DNA of 64,000 nt from Phycisphaerales bacterium. Its GTDB lineage: Bacteria > Planctomycetota > Phycisphaerae > Phycisphaerales > SM1A02. This document shows positions 7,560 through 15,677 of the stretch, one piece after another. Position 1 is the stretch's first letter; the number at the start of each line of letters is the position of its first letter. Both the position numbers and the translations under genes were made by a program. The stretch is from positions 31,028 through 95,027 of the forward strand of contig JABABM010000008.1 of assembly GCA_014238205.1 (NCBI GenBank). Direction: 5' to 3'. The notes below the pieces were generated by a model that was not told where the DNA came from, searched no databases, and saw only the letters and a list, made by a program, of their open reading frames with translations.

Positions 7560-9032
7560 ATGGCACGTTCAGGCAATGCAAAGGCCATTGCCACGCTTCT
7601 CTATTCAGGCGCCCTGGCCGAGGCAGTCGCTGCATGTGAGGAGTCTCTTCAGAGGCACCCGAATGATGATGAGGTCCTTGCCCTGCACGGACAGTCTCTT
7701 GCCCAACTTCGACGAAGAGATGAGGCCATGGCCAGCATCATGAAGGCCATCCGGCTTGAGCCGAAGCGACCCGAATACACCACGCTCCTTGGCGAGTTGT
7801 ACATGAACAGTGGTCGCTACCGGGATGCGCTCATTCAATACGACAGGGCGATCAAGTCGCACCCCCTGTATGACCCCGCCTGGGCAGGAAAGGCTTCGAC
7901 CTATCTTCGGATGAGCAAGCCGGAGAAGGCTCGAAAGGTCATAGAGCAACGTGTCGAATCCGATGACATCACGCCATCAATAGCAGTGCTCCATGCACGC
8001 GTGCTGGTCAAACTGGATGAAGCCGATACTGCAGTGGAAGTCCTTCAACCCTATCTGGATGACACGTCCATCCCTATTGAAAACCAGCGAAGCGTCTGGT
8101 TCACACTTGGAAGTGCCCACGAGAAGGCTGACCGGCTCCCTGGTGCATTCGAGGCGTATTCGAACGCCAACGGTTTGATTGGCAAACGTTGGAACAGAAC
8201 GATGCAGGCCGGCATGCATGATCTGACAGCCGAGCAGTGCAGCCGAGCCGAACTGCAGGGAGGCGCACGCTCTGGAGCAGATGGCTCGCGGATGGTGTTC
8301 ATTGTTGGGCTGCCTCGTTGTGGATCTACACTCACAGAGCAGATCCTTCACAGCCACGAGAAGGCTCATGGCATTGGGGAATCTGAACTGCTGCCGATCA
8401 TCGCTGCCCGATTCCATGAGCACGGTGAAGATGGAACTCCTCGTCCGATGTCGATGAAGGACCTTGATGGAGAATCGCTCACCGCTGCAGCAATGGAATA
8501 CCTCGAGAAGGCGACACTCAATGCAGGAGATGCCGCCAGGGTCATCGACAAGCAACTGGGCAACTACCTCTACCTGGGTTTCATTGAGAAAGCCTTTCCT
8601 GGAGCACGAATCATCCATTGCAGAAGAAACCCGATGGACCAGTGCCTCTCGGCCTGGTCAAGGCAGTTCCCCCCGGGCACGAACGCGTGGGCCGATGAAC
8701 TGGAGTCGGCAGGTGAGCTGTACTGCATGTACGAGGGCCTCATGGATCACTGGCGAAATACCCTGTCCGCCCCGATGCTCGAACTTCGATACGAAGATCT
8801 CGTCCAGGACACGGAAACCCTCTCGAAACGGATCATTGAGTTCTGCGACCTGGAATGGGACCCGGCATGCCTCAAGTTCTGGGAGAACAAGAGGACTGTC
8901 CTGACAATGAGCAGCGACCAGGTGCGGCAGCCCATCTACGACACGGCCCGGAACCGACATCGAGCGTGGGGTGAACTGCTTGACCCCCTGGCAGGTGCCC
9001 TCGGCGGCGCAGTCGAACGATACGGTTCCTGA
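7560..9032 (+). CDS. TPR-repeat sulfotransferase
   Basis: 490 residues. The first ~200 form tetratricopeptide repeats (for example AVAACEESLQRHPNDDEVLA and the following helices). The C-terminal half is a sulfotransferase domain related to tyrosylprotein sulfotransferases: PAPS 5'-phosphosulfate loop GLPRCGST (250-257), GESELLP, the 3'-phosphate binding segment IIHCRRNPMDQCLSAW, and LRYEDLVQD. Such proteins transfer sulfate from PAPS; the acceptor is unknown. The ATG at 7560, four bases past the rho stop with GGTCAAGGGG upstream, is chosen over an in-frame ATG at 7506 inside rho. It has no obvious signal peptide, so cytoplasmic or peripheral action is likely. The link to rho may be only transcriptional. 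Confidence 0.85.
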   Translation: MARSGNAKAIATLLYSGALAEAVAACEESLQRHPNDDEVLALHGQSLAQLRRRDEAMASIMKAIRLEPKRPEYTTLLGELYMNSGRYRDALIQYDRAIKSHPLYDPAWAGKASTYLRMSKPEKARKVIEQRVESDDITPSIAVLHARVLVKLDEADTAVEVLQPYLDDTSIPIENQRSVWFTLGSAHEKADRLPGAFEAYSNANGLIGKRWNRTMQAGMHDLTAEQCSRAELQGGARSGADGSRMVFIVGLPRCGSTLTEQILHSHEKAHGIGESELLPIIAARFHEHGEDGTPRPMSMKDLDGESLTAAAMEYLEKATLNAGDAARVIDKQLGNYLYLGFIEKAFPGARIIHCRRNPMDQCLSAWSRQFPPGTNAWADELESAGELYCMYEGLMDHWRNTLSAPMLELRYEDLVQDTETLSKRIIEFCDLEWDPACLKFWENKRTVLTMSSDQVRQPIYDTARNRHRAWGELLDPLAGALGGAVERYGS

Positions 9033-9051
9033 TTGCGCCAGTACTCGAAGT

Positions 9052-9084
9052 AAAAGAAATCGCCCCGAGCAAGCTCGGGGCGAT
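9052..9084 (-). terminator. Intrinsic terminator of the first PEP-CTERM gene
   Basis: A 12-bp GC-rich stem (ATCGCCCCGAGC/GCTCGGGGCGAT, loop AA) followed on the minus strand by TTTCTTTTA. Orientation fits the secreted-protein gene ending at 9150. Without a T-tract on the plus side it is less suited to the sulfotransferase gene. Confidence 0.85.
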
Positions 9085-9085
9085 C

Positions 9086-9100
9086 GTGTGTGTGTGTGTG
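9086..9100. repeat. (GT)n dinucleotide repeat
   Basis: Seven to eight GT units between the terminator and the stop of the adjacent minus-strand gene. A matching run lies at the same place after the paralogue (10187-10200), so it was copied with the gene duplication or is functionally kept. Confidence 0.9.
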
Positions 9101-9149
9101 GTGCGACTGCTGGTCAACAAGACCCAGTCGCGGAGCAGGATAAACCTGC

Positions 9150-9788
9150 TCAGGCGCGGCGGCGTCTACGACCAGCGATGCCAGCGAGACCCAGCAGGGC
9201 GAGAGCGCCCGGAGCTGGAAGCCACTGGTCATTAGCTGACCATGTATTGCCGTCTGCATCCTTGCCTTGGAAGTTGAGACTTCCATAGAGGTCTGAATCA
9301 GAGCCTCCACCGGAAAGCGTCAACTGGGCAATAAGAACTCTACCACCGTTTTCTGCACCCTGAGCATCGTCAGGAGTGACATACCACGAACCATTGGACG
9401 TGGTTACTTCGTCACCGAAGGCTGAGAAATCGACACCCTGCTGTGCAACTACATTTCCGCCGTCACTGTCAGCCAGGCCAATCGTGACCCAACTGTCGTG
9501 AATTAGACTTGGAAATGCGCCGTACAGCAATGGATTGATGTTGGTGGACATGTTGCCACCAAAAGCATTCTGGTAGAGGGCTGCCCCTCCAAGATGCAGT
9601 GGGTTGTCTGCGCTGCCAAAGACAGCGTCAAGACGCGCACCTGCGTCAAGGTCCACGTAGATTCGGTACGTATCGCCGTAAGCGGATTGCGCATGCAAAT
9701 CAGCTGACATACCTTGGTATGCAGCAGATGCGGTGCCCGCTAAGAGCAACATCCCGACTCCGGAACCAACCGAAATCATTCTGTTCAT
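9150..9788 (-). CDS. PEP-CTERM-type secreted protein, paralogue 1
   Basis: 212 residues. A signal peptide (about 1-22, ending GTASA) precedes a beta-rich domain of unknown function with the blocks DSWVTIGL, WYVTPDDAQG and GGRVLIAQ. The C-terminus is LPAPGALALLGLAG followed by RRRRR: a PAP-type variant of the PEP-CTERM/exosortase sorting signal (short motif, hydrophobic helix, arginine cluster) common in Phycisphaerae. The start at 9788 is chosen because GGGAGGAAA lies about 9 bases upstream and the signal peptide begins there. The gene is paralogous to the next two, and a 408-bp central block is almost identical to paralogue 2. Export and surface anchoring or sorting are inferred; substrate unknown. 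Confidence 0.85.
   Translation of the reverse strand: MNRMISVGSGVGMLLLAGTASAAYQGMSADLHAQSAYGDTYRIYVDLDAGARLDAVFGSADNPLHLGGAALYQNAFGGNMSTNINPLLYGAFPSLIHDSWVTIGLADSDGGNVVAQQGVDFSAFGDEVTTSNGSWYVTPDDAQGAENGGRVLIAQLTLSGGGSDSDLYGSLNFQGKDADGNTWSANDQWLPAPGALALLGLAGIAGRRRRRA
9361..9768 (-). repeat. Near-identical 408-bp block, copy 1
   Basis: Matches 10466-10873 with only 5 differences by direct comparison (three amino-acid changes, two silent). Identity stops abruptly at the signal-peptide codons on one side and falls on the other. This indicates a recent duplication or gene conversion. Confidence 0.93.
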
Positions 9789-10150
9789 GAGATAGTTTCC
9801 TCCCTCTCTGTACAGAGTTAGTAGTGCGCAGCCCTTCTCATTCAGGAGGTCTTGTACCAGCCATGTGCGCCACCGTCTGCACACCAGCACGGCGGACCAG
9901 TACCGCCTCCAACATTTTCTTCCACCCCCCAAGTTATCTCAGCCGACTGTCTCGTCAATGGCAAACTCCGTATTCATTCTCAATTTCTGGCCATTACCAA
10001 ATCGCTGATTAACAGGCTTTAAAGCCTGTTGACCTTGGATAAAGACCTCTCCAAAGGCCATTACAACTCGAGTTCAACCTGTCAACATCTATTTTGAAAG
10101 TGAAGTCGCGTTTACATGCTCTTCAAGGCCATGTGCATCCATTCGTCACT
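9789..10150. other. Intergenic region with a 20-bp perfect palindrome
   Basis: No gene seen. It must contain the promoter of the minus-strand gene starting at 9788, but no clear -35/-10 pair stands out. A perfect 20-base palindrome, AACAGGCTTTAAAGCCTGTT, lies at 10011-10030 and could be an operator or a transcript hairpin. Confidence 0.6.
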
Positions 10151-10184
10151 AAAAGAAATCGCCCTGGGACATGCCCAGGGCGAT
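10151..10184 (-). terminator. Intrinsic terminator of the second PEP-CTERM gene
   Basis: An 11-bp stem (ATCGCCCTGGG/CCCAGGGCGAT, 5-base loop) followed on the minus strand by TTCTTTT. The stem sequence differs from the 9052 terminator while layout and T-tract are the same, so the stem pairing has been kept by compensating changes. Confidence 0.85.
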
Positions 10185-10186
10185 TC

Positions 10187-10200
10187 GTGTGTGTGTGTGT
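10187..10200. repeat. (GT)7 dinucleotide repeat
   Basis: Counterpart of the repeat at 9086-9100, between the stop of the paralogue and its terminator. Confidence 0.9.
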
Positions 10201-10254
10201 GAACGTGACCTGTTGCCTACGAGGCTAAATCACGTCGAACGATCACATGACCGT

Positions 10255-10893
10255 TCAGGCGCGACGTCGCCGGTGACCGGCGATCCCCGCAAGACCCAGA
10301 AGGGCAAGTGCCCCAGGTGCTGGGAGCCACTGATTCGTTGCACCCCAGTTGCTTCCATCAGCAGTCTTGCCTTGGAAGTTGAGGTTGCCATACAGATCAG
10401 CATCTGTTCCACCACCGGAAATCGTCAACTGGGCAATCAATACCCTGCCACCGACTTCTTCACCCTGAGCATCGTCAGGAGTGACATACCACGAACCATT
10501 GGACGTGGTTACTTCGTCACCGAAGGCTGTGAAATCGACACCCTGCTGTGCAAGTACATTTCCGCCGTCACTGTCAGCCAGGCCAATCGTGACCCAACTG
10601 TCGTGAACTAGACTTGGAAATGCGCCGTACAGCAATGGATTGATGTTGGTGGACATGTTGCCACCAAATGCATTCTGGTAGAGGGCTGCCCCTCCAAGAT
10701 GCAGTGGGTTGTCTGCGCTGCCAAAGACAGCGTCAAGACGCGCACCCGCGTCAAGGTCCACGTAGATTCGGTACGTATCGCCGTAAGCGGATTGCGCATG
10801 CAAATCAGCTGACATACCTTGGTATGCAGCAGATGCGGTGCCCGCTAAGAGCAACATCCCGACTCCGGAACCACATAGGTAATAGGTCTTCAT
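10255..10893 (-). CDS. PEP-CTERM-type secreted protein, paralogue 2
   Basis: 212 residues, the same length as paralogue 1. Signal peptide (MKTYYLCGSGVGMLLLAGTASA, cut after about 22), the same beta-rich domain (DSWVTIGL, WYVTPDDAQG, GGRVLIAQ) and the LPAPGALALLGLAG tail ending in HRRRR. The start at 10893 has GAGGAGA about 7 bases upstream; an in-frame ATG at 10911 lies before that site. The mature N-terminal two thirds are almost identical to paralogue 1, whereas the signal peptide and the last ~60 residues have diverged. It is probably exported by Sec and handled by an exosortase-like system not present in this window. Function unknown. Confidence 0.85.
   Translation of the reverse strand: MKTYYLCGSGVGMLLLAGTASAAYQGMSADLHAQSAYGDTYRIYVDLDAGARLDAVFGSADNPLHLGGAALYQNAFGGNMSTNINPLLYGAFPSLVHDSWVTIGLADSDGGNVLAQQGVDFTAFGDEVTTSNGSWYVTPDDAQGEEVGGRVLIAQLTISGGGTDADLYGNLNFQGKTADGSNWGATNQWLPAPGALALLGLAGIAGHRRRRA
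10466..10873 (-). repeat. Near-identical 408-bp block, copy 2
   Basis: Partner of 9361-9768, offset 1105 bases, 5 mismatches. Confidence 0.93.
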
Positions 10894-11250
10894 TGACCGT
10901 CTCCTCTTCACTAGAAACTGCAGTTATGTGCGAGGTTCTTCTCTCAGAGGTGTCAGCAGATCGGGTCACCACCAGGTTCGCACTGGCTGGCGGATCACAC
11001 GATCACACCTCATCGCTTCCAGTAGTGAAGATACCCCCGTATCGGGCTTGGTCAAGTTGCTGTAAGCACACAAGTGAAACAAGGGGCGATATTTAAAGCC
11101 CGACTTGAAATTACGACCTTAAGACTATTGCAAAGGCATTTTTATCTTTCTTTGAATGTGATTTCGCTGTGGATGACAGGTGTGATCTTGGTGAATTCAC
11201 CAGACTTCGCCTGGCATTCTCCACGTGTCCAAAGCCCGAGCTTTCAACTG
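10894..11250. other. Intergenic region upstream of paralogue 2
   Basis: No gene, repeat or clear promoter recognised. It is more AT-rich than the flanking genes, and a short imperfect hairpin (GATACCCCCGTATC) lies near 11030. Confidence 0.5.
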
Positions 11251-11287
11251 AAAAAAGACATCGCCCCGGCCAAAGGCCGGGGCGATG
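11251..11287 (-). terminator. Intrinsic terminator of the third PEP-CTERM gene
   Basis: A 13-bp stem (CATCGCCCCGGCC/GGCCGGGGCGATG, loop of three) followed on the minus strand by TCTTTTTT. It is the third terminator of the same design in this cluster. Confidence 0.88.
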
Positions 11288-11342
11288 CAGTACTTCAGAG
11301 TGAAGCTGATGTCTTCCCTGGGGAAGGCACCGCTTGCCGCAC

Positions 11343-11996
11343 TCAGGCGCGACGTCGACGACGTCCTGCGACACCAGCAAGACCCAGAAGGGCCAATGCA
11401 CCAGGTGCGGGCAGTGCGAACTCGTACGAGACGCTCTCAGCGGTCCAGTTGCTTCCATCGGCGTTCTTGCCCTGCATGGAAACGGTGCCCACGAGGAGGG
11501 AATCGCTGCCTGAGGTCGTAAACTGCGCGATAAGGACGCGTCCGCCAACTTCCTGACCCTGGGCATCATCCGGGGTGACGTAGAAAGAACCATCGCTGGT
11601 GCTTGTTTCGTCGGCTCCGAAGTTCATGCCGATGTCGGAAAGTGCGTTGTCTACTTGGTCTTCAAGGCCGATCGTGACCCAGCTGTCATAGACAAGACTG
11701 GGAAACGCGGAATAAAGAGCCGGGTTGATCGCTGCGGAGGTATTTCCTCCGAACGAGTTCTGGTAGAGCGAGCTAGTTGTGCCCATGCTCAACGGATTGG
11801 AACCATTGCCGTAGACCGCATCAAGACGATCGCCAGCACCCAATTCCGCATAGATTCGAGCTGTCCAGTGGCCAGAAATGCCATCCGCCATATTAGACGT
11901 AACGTCATAACTCAGGCCATTGAGAGCAGCACCGGCAGCCGAAGCAAGGAGGAGGGATGCTCCACCAGCCAGGACTGATACATGCTTTACATTCAT
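11343..11996 (-). CDS. PEP-CTERM-type secreted protein, paralogue 3 (divergent)
   Basis: 217 residues: signal peptide (about 1-23, ending SAAGA), a domain sharing DSWVTIGL, FYVTPDDAQG and GGRVLIAQF with the two neighbouring paralogues, and the tail LPAPGALALLGLAGVAG plus RRRRR. The start at 11996 is supported by GAAAGGTAA about 6 bases upstream; an in-frame ATG at 12050 precedes it without a binding site. Overall identity to paralogues 1 and 2 is only moderate, so this is the older member. All three genes have their own long upstream region and terminator and are probably transcribed singly. Role unknown; likely cell-surface or extracellular. Confidence 0.83.
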   Translation of the reverse strand: MNVKHVSVLAGGASLLLASAAGAALNGLSYDVTSNMADGISGHWTARIYAELGAGDRLDAVYGNGSNPLSMGTTSSLYQNSFGGNTSAAINPALYSAFPSLVYDSWVTIGLEDQVDNALSDIGMNFGADETSTSDGSFYVTPDDAQGQEVGGRVLIAQFTTSGSDSLLVGTVSMQGKNADGSNWTAESVSYEFALPAPGALALLGLAGVAGRRRRRA

Positions 11997-12423
11997 GGTA
12001 GTTACCTTTCTCTTCTCAACATCGAACCTTGGATCCAAAGTGTTACCCACCCACTACTTCCTACTCTCGAGTTGGGACTCTCAATCATGTGTCCCGTAGG
12101 AGCATCTGCTTCAGGCGTGCGACCGGTTCGTCCAAAAGCCGCCTGCCTTCCCACAAAACCAGTTGGGTAGTGTTGTGAACAGGTCATTAAACGTGTTGTC
12201 ATAGGAGTTTGCAAGTCCTATTTACGCAGTCCATCAAGCAATCTCCGCATTTGAAATTACCCCCCAGAGGTGGTCAGTCAAGTTTGTTTTTGGAAGCAGG
12301 AGCCTAATTTCTGCCCATCAACCCACCTGAAAGGGCAAAAAAACCGCGACAAGCCCTACAAACCGACCCCTTTGCCCATTCCAAATCACTGCATCCCCCT
12401 TCAAAACTGTCCTGTATTGAGCT
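11997..12423. other. Intergenic region between miaB and paralogue 3
   Basis: About 430 bases without a supported gene. On the minus strand a run of seven Ts (opposite 12338-12344) lies some 80 bases past the miaB stop, but no stable stem precedes it. No promoter pair is convincing. Confidence 0.5.
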
Positions 12424-14022
12424 CTATCTGCCCTGAATATATTCCAAAGAGTGTTTCATACCAGTGAGAATAAGATCTCCTCGAAGCAGCCTGGGAGCTG
12501 ATCCCTCGATCTGAACAGGAAGAATCCTTCCCAGGTACTGCTCTGGATCATGCCCCTCCGGGGCATCAAACACGGTTATCAAGTCACCCATGGTCCGCCC
12601 AGACAACTGGGCCCTGGGCCGTTCCCAGCCCAGTTCAACCTTGCCCTGTATCCGTCGCTCATGGGGGCTGACTCGTTCAACAAAGACATCCATTCTTCGG
12701 CCGACGTATCCCGCATGCACATCCGCACTGACCTCGCCCTGGATGGCGAGGAGTTCATTGCAACGTCTACGCTTGACCGGCTCCGGAACATCATCTTGAA
12801 ATCGCTTGATCGCAACCGTGCCAGGGCGTGGAGAGTACTTGAAGACGAAGTTGTTCTTGAATGGAACACGTCGAACAAGATCGCAGGTCGCCTGAAAATC
12901 CTGCTCTGTTTCACCCGGGAATCCCACGATGAGATCACCTGCGATCGATGCATCGGGGAGTTTCGTGAAAACACGATCAACGAATCGCAGGTAGGTCTCA
13001 ACGTCATATCCGCGATTCATGTCGGACAGGATCCGATCCGACCCTGATTGTGCCGGAACATGGAGATATGGACAGATCCTTGGTGAAGACGACATGACGT
13101 CCAGAACATCATCACCGAAATCCCGTGGATAGCTTGTTACAAAACGAAGTCGGCGTATTGCCGGTACTTCCTCGTGAATACGATGGAGCAGTCCCGCGAA
13201 CGTCGTAACACCCCTGCCATGACCGGCCTCATGGCTGCTGGAAACCGAACCTCCAACCTGCGGAAGTTCACGTCCATCGTCTCCAATGGCCGTTCCATGG
13301 ACATATCGATAGTGATTGACCGTCTGACCGAGAAGTGTCACTTCCAGGACACCCTGTTCTGACAACCGCCTGCATTCCTCCACGATGGCATCAGGCGATC
13401 GGTGAACCTCCGCACCACGTGTCGCTGGAACTACACAGTAGGTGCAGAACTTGTTGCAACCTCTGGTAATGCGTACATAAGCGGAACGCCCACCTGCAAC
13501 ACCGCCATCTGGATCAAATGCCCGCGAGAGATCCAGCGACTCGAGATTGTCTTCCGCCGCAGTGAGGGTCGTTGTTCGCCGTGCGGTATTTCCCTGGAGC
13601 GCGATGCGTTCTTCCCGTTGAACACCCTCGACTCGCATTGCGTTGTCTATGAGCATCGGCACACTGTCGAGATCGCCGGGGCCACAGATGAAATCAACCT
13701 GGGGTACTCGTTCCAGCAGGCCGGGACCTTCTCGTTCAGCCATGCATCCAAGCACACCGATGATGACATCCCTGCCTTCTTTCCGCTCCCGTGCAAGGAG
13801 TCCAAGGCGGCTCAGAACCTTGTTCTCAGCCTGCTGTCTCACGGAACAGGTGTTGTAGAGAATGATGCCTGCTTCTCCGGCATCCTGTGTAAATCGATAC
13901 CCCATGGCCATGAGATGACCCCGCACGAGTTCACTGTCCAACTCGTTCATCTGGCACCCGAAGGTCTCCAGGTACACCATGGATCCAAGGGGGCTGCGTG
14001 CTGTCACTGTCAGTTCAATCAT
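12424..14022 (-). CDS. miaB: tRNA-2-methylthio-N6-dimethylallyladenosine synthase MiaB
   Basis: 532-residue radical-SAM methylthiotransferase acting on A37 of tRNAs that read UNN codons. The N-terminal UPF0004 domain has the three cluster cysteines (FGCQMN, YNTCSVR, LGCMAER). The radical SAM cluster is CNKFCTYC, followed by the substrate region PATRGAEVHR. A C-terminal TRAM-like domain is present. The protein is longer than the usual 440-480 residues mainly because of an extra ~32 residues after GQTVNHYRY, just before TTFAGLL. The start at 14022 (MIELTV) is preferred over an in-frame ATG at 14055; neither has a strong ribosome binding site. It stands alone on the minus strand, with the FtsW-MurG cluster divergent. 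Confidence 0.93.
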   Translation of the reverse strand: MIELTVTARSPLGSMVYLETFGCQMNELDSELVRGHLMAMGYRFTQDAGEAGIILYNTCSVRQQAENKVLSRLGLLARERKEGRDVIIGVLGCMAEREGPGLLERVPQVDFICGPGDLDSVPMLIDNAMRVEGVQREERIALQGNTARRTTTLTAAEDNLESLDLSRAFDPDGGVAGGRSAYVRITRGCNKFCTYCVVPATRGAEVHRSPDAIVEECRRLSEQGVLEVTLLGQTVNHYRYVHGTAIGDDGRELPQVGGSVSSSHEAGHGRGVTTFAGLLHRIHEEVPAIRRLRFVTSYPRDFGDDVLDVMSSSPRICPYLHVPAQSGSDRILSDMNRGYDVETYLRFVDRVFTKLPDASIAGDLIVGFPGETEQDFQATCDLVRRVPFKNNFVFKYSPRPGTVAIKRFQDDVPEPVKRRRCNELLAIQGEVSADVHAGYVGRRMDVFVERVSPHERRIQGKVELGWERPRAQLSGRTMGDLITVFDAPEGHDPEQYLGRILPVQIEGSAPRLLRGDLILTGMKHSLEYIQGR

Positions 14023-14201
14023 GCAGGAGAGGCATGGTATCGCTGATTCAGGCAATGGGGTTCATTCCGGTCCGAGAACAAACCGGTTGAATGGCACATA
14101 CCGGGGATAGCGTGATTTGAAACGATCTCCCTGCATGGGCATTACGTAGCAGGTCGATGAAGGAATACGAGTTCAACATCCCCCCAGACGAGAACAGCCC
14201 C

Positions 14202-14459
14202 ATGTCTCGACATTGGACCAGATTGATGCAACTGAGTATCGCCATCTTCCTGGCGATGGTGGTCAGCATGAATACCGGGGGATGCACCCAGCGCCAGATT
14301 GCCGGCCGGGCTCCGACCGCACCTGCCCTGCAGCCGGTCAGTACACGCGTCTATTCAGTTCGGCTTGGAACCCTTGAATCTCCAGCTGGTCAGAAACCTC
14401 CCACCAGGTACGACCAGGAGTTCCCGAACGAATCCGTAGCAGCCACTCCACAGGACTGA
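14202..14459 (+). CDS. Small putative lipoprotein
   Basis: 85 residues from the ATG at 14202. The N-terminus is a lipoprotein signal: a hydrophobic stretch (about 9-25) and a lipobox-like NTGGC, with the cysteine at about residue 28. The remaining ~57 residues are proline-rich and low-complexity, with no known domain. An in-frame ATG at 14157 would add 15 polar residues; the shorter form gives a proper signal sequence. It lies 60 bases upstream of ftsW on the same strand and may share its transcript. Coding status rests mainly on the lipobox and context. Confidence 0.55.
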   Translation: MSRHWTRLMQLSIAIFLAMVVSMNTGGCTQRQIAGRAPTAPALQPVSTRVYSVRLGTLESPAGQKPPTRYDQEFPNESVAATPQD

Positions 14460-14519
14460 TCCACCAGGCCTCCATGGAAAGAATGGAACTGCTGGACACT
14501 GCTCGTCGATATCCACTTC

Positions 14520-15677
14520 ATGCTGCGTTCAGGCCAGGCACTTCTGCTTCTCCTCATGAGCCTCCTCGTAATCGGGGTCGTTGGAGTCCACTCCGCGGGT
14601 GTCAGGGTTGCCAGTGGCGCAAACCTCGAGTTCTCCTCCCTGGTGGCCTCCCGCACAACACTCCTGGCACTCCTGGCTGTTCTTGCTGCCTGGGGAGCCT
14701 CACGGGTACCTGTACGGGAACTGGCCCTGGGCAGTACAGGCCGTTGGCTTGCCCCGACCCTGCTCTGCTCCTCCGTTGCACTGCTGATCCTCGTTCATGT
14801 TCCAGGTCTTGGACGTGAAGTCAACGGGGCCAGCCGCTGGCTCAGTTTCGGGAGTTTCAGCTTTCAGCCCAGTGAAATTGCAAAGTGGAGCCTGGTCCTG
14901 GTACTTGCCTGGCATGTTGCTCGCAATGCTGGTTCACTTGAACAGTTTCGAAAGGGATTCCTTCCCGGGCTCGGGCTCATTCTCCTGCTCGTGTTCCCGG
15001 TTGTCCTGGAAGACCTTGGAACAGCGGTCCTGATGCTCGGCATCGGGATCCTGCTGTTGCTGGCAGCGGGGTGTCGAATCGTGCACGCACTCTGCCTGCT
15101 TCCATTGGCGCTGTGCGGATTCATCGCAGCTGTATTGGTCAGTCCGTACAGGGTTGATCGACTCCAGGCATTCATGGATCCCTATGCAGACCCGCAGGGA
15201 ACCGGATACCACATTCTCCAATCCATGGCTGCAATATCCAGCGGTGGACTTACGGGTCGAGGCCTGGGAAACAGTGTCCAGAAGCACGGGTACCTCCCTG
15301 AAGACACGACGGATTTCATCTTCGCAATTCTCAGCGAGGAACTGGGCATCGTCGGTGTCCTTGTCGTGATCTGTCTCTATGTACTTCTTCTTGTCCTTGG
15401 ATTGTCCGTCCTGCGGAGAGCTGCAACGATCTTCGAAAAGACCCTTGTCCTTGGCGTAACCCTGACGATCGGTCTCCAGGCACTCATGAACATCATGGTC
15501 GTCACTGGAATGGCGCCTACAAAAGGCATCGCACTTCCACTGCTCTCCTCCGGTGGAACTGGGTGGATACTGACCGGGGCGGGGATCGGACTGATCATCG
15601 CCGTTGACCGCGCCACGGCGAAGGATGAATCAAGTACCCCTCCAGTACCCAACATGGATTGCGCGCTGCCACGATGA
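14520..15677 (+). CDS. ftsW: SEDS peptidoglycan polymerase FtsW/RodA family (FtsW-like)
   Basis: 385-residue polytopic membrane protein with about ten hydrophobic segments. It carries SEDS landmarks: GASRWLSFGSFSFQPSE, the extracellular DPYADPQGTGYHILQS block, GGLTGRGLG, PEDTTDFIFAILSEELG and a C-terminal SSGGTGW. SEDS proteins polymerise glycan strands from lipid II, with FtsW serving at the septum. Its stop overlaps the murG start (ATGA), and this pairing is why FtsW is preferred over RodA. No class B penicillin-binding protein or other dcw gene lies beside it, so the division cluster is reduced here. The start is the first ATG of the frame. Confidence 0.9.
   Translation: MLRSGQALLLLLMSLLVIGVVGVHSAGVRVASGANLEFSSLVASRTTLLALLAVLAAWGASRVPVRELALGSTGRWLAPTLLCSSVALLILVHVPGLGREVNGASRWLSFGSFSFQPSEIAKWSLVLVLAWHVARNAGSLEQFRKGFLPGLGLILLLVFPVVLEDLGTAVLMLGIGILLLLAAGCRIVHALCLLPLALCGFIAAVLVSPYRVDRLQAFMDPYADPQGTGYHILQSMAAISSGGLTGRGLGNSVQKHGYLPEDTTDFIFAILSEELGIVGVLVVICLYVLLLVLGLSVLRRAATIFEKTLVLGVTLTIGLQALMNIMVVTGMAPTKGIALPLLSSGGTGWILTGAGIGLIIAVDRATAKDESSTPPVPNMDCALPR

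Noticed and set aside
9052..10200. Inverted hairpins and GT runs as ends of a mobile element
   Set aside because: No transposase or target duplication; the stems with T-tracts are terminators of the adjacent genes.
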